DNA of 32,899 nucleotides, from positions 1 through 32,899 of the forward strand of contig NZ_VUMR01000014.1 in the NCBI RefSeq assembly GCF_009696075.1. Direction: 5' to 3'. Positions 26,121-32,899 of this stretch are shown here, piece after piece. This DNA comes from Holdemanella porci (GTDB lineage Bacteria > Bacillota_I > Bacilli_A > Erysipelotrichales > Erysipelotrichaceae). Position numbers and translations under genes: made by a program. A model generated the notes under the pieces. The model had not been told where the DNA came from. It ran no database searches and was given only the letters and a program-made list of their open reading frames with translations. The number at the start of each line of letters is the position of its first letter. Positions within the stretch are counted from its first letter, which is position 1.

Positions 26121-26528
26121 CATCTTGTCAGAATCTAAGAAGAACATTGTGAATGTGGCACGAGAAAGAAGTACGTTTTCATCATTGAAGATAAATACCT
26201 CATATACTCCAGTTGTTCTTCCGCTTGAGATTTCTTGGGCAATCCCAATCAATTTGCCACCACGACCAGGCTTAATATAATTAATTGTACCCGTAAGTGT
26301 AACACTATCTCTTCCTGTCGCAAAGCTTGCTGCTCCAGCGACTGTGTCAGCCAAAGAGAAAAGGGCTCCACCATGGACAAAGCCATGTATATTTAAAATT
26401 TGTTCATCAATAACCATTTCTACCTTCGCAAAACCATGGCGAACTTCTGTTACACGCATGTCATTGCTTTGCAGAAATTGACTCGAACTATTTAGACGAT
26501 CCATTAAAGCCTGCATATTTTCTTCCAT
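26100..26528 (-). CDS. PaaI-type hotdog thioesterase
   Basis: 142-aa single hotdog-fold acyl-CoA thioesterase-like protein. The signature lies at about residues 47-68, with FVHGGALFSLADT, the region that carries the catalytic Asp in this family, followed by a core strand with NYIKPGRGG. The ATG at 26528 follows GGAGG at 6 bases; the longer TTG start at 26534 overlaps that site. The C-terminus is a lysine tail. Substrate is not predictable. It points away from the next gene and shares a palindromic promoter region with it. Confidence 0.88.
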   Translation of the reverse strand: MEENMQALMDRLNSSSQFLQSNDMRVTEVRHGFAKVEMVIDEQILNIHGFVHGGALFSLADTVAGAASFATGRDSVTLTGTINYIKPGRGGKLIGIAQEISSGRTTGVYEVFIFNDENVLLSRATFTMFFLDSDKMKKKKEQ

Positions 26529-26550
26529 AAACAACCTCCAACAATGCTTT

Positions 26551-26578
26551 CATTATAGCATGAAATGATGCTATAATG
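26551..26578. promoter_or_regulatory. Palindromic divergent promoter region
   Basis: CATTATAGCAT (26551-26561) and ATGCTATAATG (26568-26578) are perfect 11-bp arms 6 bases apart. Each arm contains a TATAAT: one on the minus strand (26557-26552) for the thioesterase and one on the plus strand (26572-26577) for the membrane protein. The -35 regions are poor. One factor could control both. Confidence 0.5.
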
Positions 26579-26606
26579 CTTAGTGTACTTAAAAAGGAGA
26601 TGGATT

Positions 26607-27149
26607 ATGGATTCAAATAATATATTTTTTAAAATCGTTGTGGGTGTTGTATTAGTTGGATACATGGCATTCATATTTTATCAAAGTTTAAAAGGTGGAC
26701 TTGCCTACAAAAAGGAATTTGAAAACTTTAAAAACTCACATAAACACTACGAAACAATGGTCGATGGTGGCTATTGGGTATGGGTCATGGTTGCAATGGC
26801 TGTTTTGGCATTTGTTTTGATGTTTATGGCACCAAAATTAGCTTCCAATGGACAAACGTATTATTACTATTTAGCATATGGGTGTATTGGACTTGTATTT
26901 TTAGGACTAGCCATTGATTCATATACACACCGTCGTATTTATTTCACAGAAGAAGGGTTTTTCTTTGAAGATACATATTATCGTTATCGTATGCTTGCAA
27001 ATTTTGAATTTAAAAATGGTATTGTGGCACGCAACTGCAATGTGTTAATGAGCAACCGCGATAAGATCGTAGTCACAAAAAAGATTGGCGAAGCCTTACA
27101 GGAAAGACAAAAAGCATTTAAAAAAGCTAAGAAAGAACGTCGAAAATAA
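26607..27149 (+). CDS. Membrane protein of unknown function
   Basis: Unrecognised 180-aa protein. It has three hydrophobic segments, about residues 8-27, 58-80 and 90-107, then a soluble C-terminal half with YFTEEGFFFEDTYYRYRM, which resembles small PH-like beta domains of Firmicutes membrane proteins, and a very basic tail. The ATG at 26607 follows AAAGGAGA at 6 bases. Its stop overlaps the start of the HAD gene by one base, so they are cotranslated; a shared function is not evident. Confidence 0.7.
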   Translation: MDSNNIFFKIVVGVVLVGYMAFIFYQSLKGGLAYKKEFENFKNSHKHYETMVDGGYWVWVMVAMAVLAFVLMFMAPKLASNGQTYYYYLAYGCIGLVFLGLAIDSYTHRRIYFTEEGFFFEDTYYRYRMLANFEFKNGIVARNCNVLMSNRDKIVVTKKIGEALQERQKAFKKAKKERRK

Positions 27150-27922
27150 TGTTGTTTCTTTCGGATTTAGATGGAACTTTAATGGATTCAAGCGGAAATG
27201 TCGCAGATGAAGATGTGGAATGCATTCATCAATGGACACAAAAACATGCGTTTGGATTTGTGACAGGAAGAGATCGTGCCTTTTGTTTGGCACTAGCTTC
27301 GAAGTATCAATTGTCCTGTGAATATATGATCACAGATAATGGAGCTAATGCCTATTATAAAGATAAGAATGTATATTCTTCTTTGATTGATTTAAGTGAA
27401 GGTATACAAATGTGTAAAGCGATTTTGGCATATAATTTAGATTTGTTTTATACAGACGAAGTAGGCAATCGCTATTATCCAATTTCATGTTATGGAAAAG
27501 AAAGACTTCATGTTTTTAAAAAGAAACAACCGAGTTTAGGCTTGTTTTCAGATGTGGATTTAATGGAATATTTAAATACACGACATTTTGGCTTAGCCAA
27601 ATTGAGTGTGTATGTTGAAAAAGATTTGGATTTAATATTAAATCAATTTAGAGGATTATTTAAAAATTATGAAGTGATGGCTACTTCAAAGGATTATATT
27701 GAAATCACCAAAAAAGACACAAATAAATGGGAAGCCTTTTGTCATTTACCTGTCGAAGATGCGATTTTTATTGGAGATGGAGAAAATGATTTGTGTATAT
27801 TGGAAAAGCTAAATGACACATATGTTATGGAACATGCACCTGAGAGTTTGAAGGCATATGGTGTGTGTGTAAAGAGTGTGGCAGAAGCCATGAATATAGA
27901 AAGCAGGAAAGAAAATGTCTAG
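27149..27922 (+). CDS. HAD-superfamily Cof-type phosphatase
   Basis: 257-aa Cof-like hydrolase. Motif I SDLDGTLMDSSG is near the N-terminus; motif II VTGRD follows; motif IV FIGDGENDLCIL is at about residue 208; a C2 cap lies between. It likely removes phosphate from a sugar phosphate or similar metabolite. It starts within the preceding stop (TAATG) and its last 8 bases overlap the next gene. It is a distant relative of the leftward HAD gene at 13775 and not a recent copy. Confidence 0.88.
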   Translation: MLFLSDLDGTLMDSSGNVADEDVECIHQWTQKHAFGFVTGRDRAFCLALASKYQLSCEYMITDNGANAYYKDKNVYSSLIDLSEGIQMCKAILAYNLDLFYTDEVGNRYYPISCYGKERLHVFKKKQPSLGLFSDVDLMEYLNTRHFGLAKLSVYVEKDLDLILNQFRGLFKNYEVMATSKDYIEITKKDTNKWEAFCHLPVEDAIFIGDGENDLCILEKLNDTYVMEHAPESLKAYGVCVKSVAEAMNIESRKENV

Positions 27923-28241
27923 AAAAAGAAAAAGAGGGGCAAAGGCAACGGCTGCCTCAATGGTAATGGATACATTGAAAAAAAGAGGGGCAGTGGATGA
28001 AAAGAGTGCAGTAGATGTAAGTGTATTTAAAAATTTGCCTTATGCCACTTCAACAATTAGTTATACAATTTCGAATCTAATAGAAGAGGGTGTTGTTGGT
28101 AAAACCAATGATGAAAGATTCTATTATGATGATTTAGGATTTAAAGCTTTAGAAACAAAGTTTGTACGTGGATACTCAATGATTTTTATTGTGCCAATTA
28201 TCATTGCGATCCTTGTTTATGTTCTACAAAAAGTATTATAA
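27915..28241 (+). CDS. Winged-helix protein with a C-terminal membrane anchor
   Basis: 108-aa protein of unknown function. A very basic N-terminus (SRKRKRGAK) and a helix-turn-helix-like region at about residues 15-75 (VMDTLKKRGAVDEKSAV, ATSTISYTISNLIEEGVV, then a YYDDLGF wing) precede one hydrophobic helix at about 86-106 that ends the protein. This would place a DNA-binding-like domain on the inside of the membrane. It overlaps the HAD gene by 8 bases. The DNA-binding role is inferred from pattern only. Confidence 0.65.
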   Translation: MSRKRKRGAKATAASMVMDTLKKRGAVDEKSAVDVSVFKNLPYATSTISYTISNLIEEGVVGKTNDERFYYDDLGFKALETKFVRGYSMIFIVPIIIAILVYVLQKVL

Positions 28242-28246
28242 AAGAG

Positions 28247-28268
28247 TGTCGCAGTAATGCGACATTTT
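28247..28268 (+). terminator. Short hairpin ending the upstream operon
   Basis: TGTCGCA (28247-28253) and TGCGACA (28258-28264) pair perfectly around GTAA, followed by TTTTC. A weak to moderate terminator between the winged-helix gene and the sensing module. Confidence 0.55.
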
Positions 28269-28288
28269 CTGTAAGGAAGGAGATTTGA

Positions 28289-29269
28289 ATGGAGAAGCCA
28301 AAATCGTTTGTGTATATCATTTTCTGTTTAACGATTTGTCTAGCTTTTGCGGTAGGAAGTAACTACTTAATCAATATGATTACACAAGCGAATATGATAT
28401 ACAATTCGAATGAGCCACGTAAGATTGGCGCAACATATATGACCTACAACAATACGTTCTATTCGGTGGTCAATGAGGAAATTTCAAAAGTAGTTAAAAA
28501 ACACGGAGATCAGCTGATTACTTTAGATCCAGCTATGAGTTTAAAGAAGCAGAAGGAACAAATCCAATACTTAATAGATCAACAAGTGGATGCCTTAGTG
28601 ATTACGCCAGTGGATTATGATGGATTAAAAGATTCTTTAAAGCTAGCCTATAAGAAACGTATTCCTGTGATTGTTGTGGATACGGAAGTTAAACATAATA
28701 AATATGTGACCTATAGTATTGTCAGTGATAATTATGATGCGGGCGTACAATGCGCTAAAGATATGATGAGTAAGTTGGATCATGCCAATATTGTCTTGCT
28801 TCAACATTCGACAACTCGTTCTGGTTATTTACGAATTAAGGGATTTGAGGATACGATTCAGTCCAACTCAAATTATAAAGTGGTTCAGAGAATGGAATGT
28901 AAAGGACAATTAGAGAAGGCCATGCCAAAAATGGAGTCTTTTATTGAGGAAGGAATCGAATTTGATGTAGTGATGTGTTTAAATGATCCAAGCGCTATGG
29001 GCGCTATGGCCGCACTTTCATCGAACAATATGTTGGAAGGCAAGTATGTGTATGGCATAGATGGAACGCCTGAGGCAAAAGAAATGGTGTCAGAAGGTAA
29101 AATGGCTGCTACTGTGGCACAATCGCCAAAGACGTTTGGAAAGAAGGCGGGCGAAGCTATTTATAAGATGTTTTCGCAAGAAAAAATCAAGAATAAAAAT
29201 GTAGTGAGTCCTGTGCAAATCATCACAAAAGACAATGTTCATGATTATTCTACGGAGGGCTGGCAATGA
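28289..29269 (+). CDS. RbsB-like sugar-binding protein, membrane-anchored
   Basis: 326-aa periplasmic-binding-protein fold of the ribose/xylose group (Peripla_BP_4). Residues 8-30 are a signal-anchor helix without a lipobox. The two-lobe domain follows with DQQVDALVITPVDYDG, IPVIVVDTEV, the hinge region IVSDNYDAGVQCAKDM, and GIDGTPEAKEMV. No ABC permease or ATPase is present nearby; instead the gene overlaps a histidine kinase by 4 bases (ATGA). That context favours a sensor, as for XylFII with LytS in clostridia, over a transport role. The sugar is unknown. Confidence 0.88.
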   Translation: MEKPKSFVYIIFCLTICLAFAVGSNYLINMITQANMIYNSNEPRKIGATYMTYNNTFYSVVNEEISKVVKKHGDQLITLDPAMSLKKQKEQIQYLIDQQVDALVITPVDYDGLKDSLKLAYKKRIPVIVVDTEVKHNKYVTYSIVSDNYDAGVQCAKDMMSKLDHANIVLLQHSTTRSGYLRIKGFEDTIQSNSNYKVVQRMECKGQLEKAMPKMESFIEEGIEFDVVMCLNDPSAMGAMAALSSNNMLEGKYVYGIDGTPEAKEMVSEGKMAATVAQSPKTFGKKAGEAIYKMFSQEKIKNKNVVSPVQIITKDNVHDYSTEGWQ

Positions 29270-30576
29270 TACAAGATATAAAAAAATACAATGTATGGAT
29301 TGTCTACGTCTGTATGTGGCTTTTTAGTTTTTTTACCGTTTGGTACATTGCTATTGTGATGTATTATACGTTGGTGCATGTGACACAAAGCGGCTATGCC
29401 TCAGATTTTATTAAGAATATTTCCACACTTTCTAATGTTCCCATTCGATCCTTCTATATAGCGGTATTTGGCTTTATTGGATTGTTTTGTTTCGTGAGCA
29501 TACGTAAAAAAATTCGATTCTTTAGTCGTCATCAAATCATTCCAATTTTAATTGAACTTGGATTGAGCCTATTGATCATGAAGAATATATCGTTTAGTGC
29601 AACGTGTATTTTATTTTTGATTATTGCGGATAGCTTACTCTATGTGGATAAACCAGTTGATCGTTCAATTTGCATCATACTCGTCTTTTTAGCTTACATG
29701 CTATCCAACTATGGATATTTGTCCAACTATATTCCTATGATTTCATTCCAGGAATATTTGTCGGTGTATAATTCAAAGACACATGGCTTTTTGCTGGGAA
29801 TTGAAGTGACTTTAAGCAATTTAAATATTGTGTTGTTTATAGCTTATATATTCTTATATTTACAGAAACAAATGGATGAAACGCAGAAATTTGCGGCTTT
29901 GAATGCCGAATTAAAACGTTTAAATAATCAATTAAAAGGTTATGCGAATTTGCGAGAAAAAATGGGTGAAACCAAAGAAAGAAACCGTCTTGCCCGTGAG
30001 ATTCATGATACATTAGGGCATACTTTAACGGGATTAAGTGTTGGTCTTGAAGCGTGTCGAGTGATGATTGATAAGGATGTCAATGTTACAAAAGCACAAT
30101 TGGGTATTTTAGAAGAGAGTGCAAAACGCGGTTTAACCGATGTCAGACGTTCGGTGGATAAGTTGAAGCCAGATGCATTAGAGCGGTATTCTTTAAAAGA
30201 AGCATTGGATATGATGATCATGGATTATCAGAGATTGACCGATGTGACCATTCTTTATTTGTGTCATTTGCCTTTGGTGAATTTGAATGCGGACGAAGAA
30301 GAAATTGTGTATCGTGTTGTTCAAGAAGGAATGACCAATTCAGTCAGACATGGGCATGCGACAAAAATTTATGTTTCGATTGCGCAGGCCGATAATAATT
30401 TGATTATAATTATAGAAGATAATGGTCAGGGTTGTAAGAATATCAAACCAGGATTTGGCATTCATCATTTGACAGAACGTATTGACTTACTTCAGGGAAG
30501 AATACGTTATTATGGGGATAAAGGCTTTGAATTGATTGTAGAAATACCAATGAGAAGAGGAGAAAACAATGGTTAA
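29266..30576 (+). CDS. NarL-type sensor histidine kinase
   Basis: 436-aa membrane kinase. The N-terminal ~205 residues form about six membrane helices with short outside loops and no obvious sensor domain. A coiled-coil segment (about 205-240) leads into HisKA_3 with phospho-acceptor His247 in REIHDTLGHTLTG. The HATPase domain has the N-box in EGMTNSVRHGHA, then DNGQGC and GFGIHHLTERI. With no ligand domain of its own, it probably reads the state of the binding protein encoded just upstream (4-base overlap). It overlaps the response regulator by 8 bases. Confidence 0.9.
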   Translation: MIQDIKKYNVWIVYVCMWLFSFFTVWYIAIVMYYTLVHVTQSGYASDFIKNISTLSNVPIRSFYIAVFGFIGLFCFVSIRKKIRFFSRHQIIPILIELGLSLLIMKNISFSATCILFLIIADSLLYVDKPVDRSICIILVFLAYMLSNYGYLSNYIPMISFQEYLSVYNSKTHGFLLGIEVTLSNLNIVLFIAYIFLYLQKQMDETQKFAALNAELKRLNNQLKGYANLREKMGETKERNRLAREIHDTLGHTLTGLSVGLEACRVMIDKDVNVTKAQLGILEESAKRGLTDVRRSVDKLKPDALERYSLKEALDMMIMDYQRLTDVTILYLCHLPLVNLNADEEEIVYRVVQEGMTNSVRHGHATKIYVSIAQADNNLIIIIEDNGQGCKNIKPGFGIHHLTERIDLLQGRIRYYGDKGFELIVEIPMRRGENNG

Positions 30577-31228
30577 AATCATGATTGCGGATGATCAGCA
30601 GCTCATTCGAGAAAGCTTAAAGATCATCTTAGATTCAGATCCGAATTTTGAAGTAGTAAAAGTAGTTGGCAGTGGACAAGAAGTATTGGATACAGTGGAA
30701 ACAGAAAGTATAGATATTATCTTGATGGATGTGCGTATGCCAAGTATGAGTGGCGTAGAGTGTACTCGTTTGGTAAAAAAGAAGTATCCAAATATAAAGG
30801 TCATAATATTAACGACTTTTGATGATGATGAGTATATTTATGATGCATTAAAATATGGAGCAAGTGGATATCTTTTGAAGGGATGTTCCTTAGAAGAGTT
30901 GAGTTCGGCTATTCATAATGTTCTAGCGGGAGGAGCCTGTTTCAACCCAAATGTGGCGGGTAAAGTGACACAGTTCTTTTCTCAGATGGCAAATTCGAAT
31001 GGGGAATTTAATTTTGGACATGGAGAAGATGAACATATCGATTTGAGTGATACAGAATGTAAGATCATTGCCCAAATTGGTCATGGTTATTCAAATAAGG
31101 AAATTGCACAAAAATTAGGGTTTAGTGAAGGAACGATTCGTAACTATTTAAGTGTGATTCTGGATAAACTAGATTTAAGAGATCGTACACAATTGGCTAT
31201 TTGGTATTTATCTAGGGGAAATAAATAA
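30569..31228 (+). CDS. NarL/LuxR-family response regulator
   Basis: 219-aa regulator. The receiver domain (about 1-120) has the phospho-acceptor Asp54 in LMDVRMPS, acidic residues ADDQQ at the start, and Lys in YLLKGCS. The LuxR-type helix-turn-helix (about 155-215) has LSDTECKIIAQIGHGYSNKEIAQKL-type features. It is the cognate partner of the upstream kinase. Its start overlaps the kinase stop by 8 bases and its stop overlaps the next start by one. Targets may include the promoters at 32.6-32.7 kb; this is inference. Confidence 0.92.
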   Translation: MVKIMIADDQQLIRESLKIILDSDPNFEVVKVVGSGQEVLDTVETESIDIILMDVRMPSMSGVECTRLVKKKYPNIKVIILTTFDDDEYIYDALKYGASGYLLKGCSLEELSSAIHNVLAGGACFNPNVAGKVTQFFSQMANSNGEFNFGHGEDEHIDLSDTECKIIAQIGHGYSNKEIAQKLGFSEGTIRNYLSVILDKLDLRDRTQLAIWYLSRGNK

Positions 31229-32382
31229 TGGTGAAAAAAAGATTAAGAACTTTTTTGATAGCCATATTGGTGTGTTGTTTGTTAGGGACATTTTATTATA
31301 CGCAAAAACCCGTTGTTTTAACGATTGGCGTATTTGCGGGTAGTAACTGGAATGTGCCAAGTCCAGATAGTGGTAAGATCATTGATAATGCAATCAAACG
31401 GTTTGAAAAAACACATCCGAATGTTCAAGTAAATTATGTCAGTGGTATCTTGAAAGATGACTATTCGGCTTGGCTTTCAAAGGAGGCTCTGGATGGAAAG
31501 CTTCCCGATGTTTTCATGGTGTTGAGTGATGATCTTTCGACGTATGCCAAAGTAGGCATGTTAGAATCACTAGATACATACATGCAGACGGATCCTGATT
31601 TTAATCAATCGCGATATTTTTCAACGACACTCAATGCAGGTAATATTTATGATCAGCAGTATGCACTCCCTTATGAGAGTTCACCCACATTGATGTTTGT
31701 GAATAAAACATTATTAGAAGAGAATGGAATTGAAATACCCAATGTCAATTGGACGTGGGATGATTTCTATGCGATTTGTGAAAAGTTGACTGTGGATACG
31801 GATGACAATGGAGAAATCGATCAGTTTGGGGAATATGGATACACTTGGGAGAATGCTCTAAGTTCGAATGGACAGGCGTTGTTTGATGAGAAAAGCATGA
31901 AGAGTACTTTGCAGAATGAGGATGTGTATTCGGCTATTGAATTTGTGCGAAAGTTAAATCTTTTAAATCGAGGTCAGAATGTTACGAGTGAAATGTTTGA
32001 CAAGGGCAAGGTTGCCTTTTGTCCAATGATGTTTAGTGAGTATAGAACGTATAAGCCATATCCTTGGAGTGTTAAGAAATATTCAAATTTTGAATGGGAA
32101 TGTCTTCCGATGCCGGCAGGTCCTAGTGGCTATAATGCTTCACAAATGGATAGCTTGTTATGTGGTATTAGTAAGATGTCTTCTAAGAAAAAGATGGCTT
32201 GGGAATTTTTAAAGTTGCTTTGTTACGACGAAACAACGCAGGAAAGTTTGTTTAAATATTCGCAGGGTGTATCGGTTTTAAAAAACGTGTCGACATCCAA
32301 AAATGTGACTAAGTATATTCAAGAGGATGCGCCATTGGATTCAAGTTATAATTTGGAATTTTTTGATGATATGATGGAATAA
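31228..32382 (+). CDS. Family 1 extracellular solute-binding protein, C-terminally truncated
   Basis: 384 aa as written. An N-terminal signal-anchor helix (about 7-27) has no clear lipobox. The SBP_bac_1 domain follows: GVFAGSNWNVPSPDSGKIID, DVFMVLSDDLSTY, LPYESSPTLMFVNKTLL, then WDDFYAICEKLT. Such proteins bind oligosaccharides for ABC importers, but none is present in the window. A TAA at 32380-32382 stops it; the same frame continues for 49 more codons that match the usual C-terminal helices, so the gene originally ran to 32532 (434 aa). The fold may survive without the tail, or may not. It starts inside the response regulator stop, making four overlapping genes. Confidence 0.85.
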   Translation: MVKKRLRTFLIAILVCCLLGTFYYTQKPVVLTIGVFAGSNWNVPSPDSGKIIDNAIKRFEKTHPNVQVNYVSGILKDDYSAWLSKEALDGKLPDVFMVLSDDLSTYAKVGMLESLDTYMQTDPDFNQSRYFSTTLNAGNIYDQQYALPYESSPTLMFVNKTLLEENGIEIPNVNWTWDDFYAICEKLTVDTDDNGEIDQFGEYGYTWENALSSNGQALFDEKSMKSTLQNEDVYSAIEFVRKLNLLNRGQNVTSEMFDKGKVAFCPMMFSEYRTYKPYPWSVKKYSNFEWECLPMPAGPSGYNASQMDSLLCGISKMSSKKKMAWEFLKLLCYDETTQESLFKYSQGVSVLKNVSTSKNVTKYIQEDAPLDSSYNLEFFDDMME

Positions 32383-32532
32383 GCAATTACGATAAAAAAA
32401 CTGGATGGCTATGATCAATTGTATTCGATGGCAGATAGTGAAATTCGAAGAGTCATTGGTACAAATGAGGATATTGAAAGTGCGATGGAAAATTTGAATG
32501 ATGAATTGAATATATTATTGGAGAAACAGTAG
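32383..32532 (+). pseudogene. Cut-off C-terminus of the solute-binding protein
   Basis: In-frame continuation after the TAA at 32380. It reads YDQLYSMADSEIRRVIG and then an amphipathic helix ending at a TAG (32530-32532), which is how family 1 binding proteins normally end. It has no start codon context of its own, and a terminator overlaps its stop, exactly as expected if this were the original gene end. Confidence 0.7.
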
Positions 32533-32558
32533 GAAGTTAAATTTCTGCTGTTTTTTTT
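32527..32558 (+). terminator. Terminator of the sensing operon
   Basis: CAGTAGGAA (32527-32535) pairs with TTTCTGCTG (32542-32550) with two G-T pairs, followed by eight T. Confidence 0.85.
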
Positions 32559-32576
32559 GTTTGATTCTCAAAAAAA

Positions 32577-32588
32577 TGACATTTGTCA
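32577..32588. promoter_or_regulatory. 12-bp palindrome, second copy
   Basis: TGACATTTGTCA is the exact reverse complement of the palindrome at 7292-7303 and is flanked by AT-rich sequence like it. It lies about 25 bases upstream of the promoter at 32613. Shared regulator inferred. Confidence 0.45.
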
Positions 32589-32612
32589 TCTAAAAGTGGT
32601 GACATATGGAAA

Positions 32613-32640
32613 TTGAAAAGGTTTTCATACGGGTTATAAT
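32613..32640 (+). promoter_or_regulatory. Promoter with cre-like element
   Basis: TTGAAA (32613-32618), a 16-base spacer, TATAAT (32635-32640). TGAAAAGGTTTTCA (32614-32627) overlaps the -35 and matches cre at 13 of 14 positions, missing the central C. It is a near-perfect palindrome in its own right. Confidence 0.6.
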
Positions 32641-32709
32641 GAATGTGTATTCTATGTGATGCTCATGTTCAATAGTCGCATAAATATGTGAAATTATGTG
32701 TAATAACAC

Positions 32710-32737
32710 TTGAAAACACTAACATGTTTATTATAAA
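32710..32737 (+). promoter_or_regulatory. Second promoter at the window end
   Basis: TTGAAA (32710-32715), a 16-base spacer, TATAAA (32732-32737), 33 bases before the ATG at 32770. Confidence 0.5.
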
Positions 32738-32769
32738 ATGTGAGTATAAGAAACGCGGAGGAAAAAATA

Positions 32770-32808
32770 ATGAAAGGCTTAACTAGCAATTTGGTGACTT
32801 TGCTATAA
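32770..32808 (+). CDS. Possible 12-aa leader peptide or broken gene start
   Basis: An ATG with a very good GGAGG site (32756-32760) opens only 12 codons, MKGLTSNLVTLL, then TAA. In another frame after about 32797 a further open stretch runs to a TAG near 32877. It could be a short leader peptide or the start of a frameshifted gene; I do not recognise either reading. Beyond 32810 nothing else is supported. Confidence 0.3.
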   Translation: MKGLTSNLVTLL

Positions 32809-32899
32809 TTTTGCGTTTTATCACTTATGCGAATAACCATTCGTTCTTCAAATCCTTTAAACGAGTGATCTTATAGATATTTTTCAATCTAAGTAGTAC

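Overview
The window reads as the chromosome of a low-GC, Gram-positive bacterium. Genes are AT-rich, have strong GGAGG-type ribosome binding sites, and overlap by a few bases. HrcA/CIRCE control, cre-like sites, PRD antitermination and mannose-type PTS genes all point to Firmicutes. The gene mix (split transketolase, DUF956, DUF975, a broken Rpn-like gene) would suit Erysipelotrichia, but that placement is inference. I see no rRNA, tRNA, CRISPR array, intact insertion sequence or prophage.

Layout. 1-6.9 kb is housekeeping: Hsp33 (hslO) and a tRNA-dihydrouridine synthase, glycogen branching enzyme (glgB), a small unknown protein, split transketolase, and an RsmC-like methyltransferase. 7.3-13.7 kb is a sugar-uptake region. 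It holds a glucose/maltose-family PTS EIICBA broken by a one-base frameshift, an overlapping BglG/LicT-type antiterminator, and a mannose-family PTS operon (EIIAB, EIIC, EIID, DUF956). The EIIC gene there carries an in-frame TAA. The leader of the mannose operon contains a promoter, a cre-like site, a RAT-like antiterminator sequence and a terminator that overlaps it. 13.8-20.3 kb holds a HAD phosphatase, a cation diffusion facilitator, two tandem DeoR regulators, two small paralogous proteins of unknown function, and a leftward group of PgeF-like oxidase, flavin reductase and DUF975 membrane protein. 20.3-21.4 kb is a decayed Rpn/PD-(D/E)XK-type gene with little else. 21.4-26.1 kb is the heat-shock operon hrcA-grpE-dnaK-dnaJ with CIRCE. 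26.1-28.3 kb has a hotdog thioesterase, a membrane protein, a HAD phosphatase and a winged-helix protein with a C-terminal membrane anchor. 28.3-32.5 kb is a sugar-sensing module: a membrane-anchored RbsB-like binding protein, a NarL-type histidine kinase, a LuxR-type response regulator, and a second solute-binding protein that loses its last 50 codons to an in-frame TAA. The end of the window is a promoter-rich leader.

How it works together. The most coherent system is the PTS region. The antiterminator, translationally coupled to the glucose-type PTS gene, probably binds the RAT about 65 bp downstream of its own stop codon and lets transcription enter the mannose-type PTS operon, with carbon catabolite repression acting at the promoter. 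The second notable system is the binding-protein/kinase/regulator module, which resembles the XylFII-LytS type of extracellular sugar sensing. A perfect 12-bp palindrome lies both just upstream of the glucose-type PTS gene and just downstream of the sensing module. Three sugar-uptake or sensing genes carry a single disabling change each, which suggests relaxed selection, strain-specific inactivation, recoding or sequence error.
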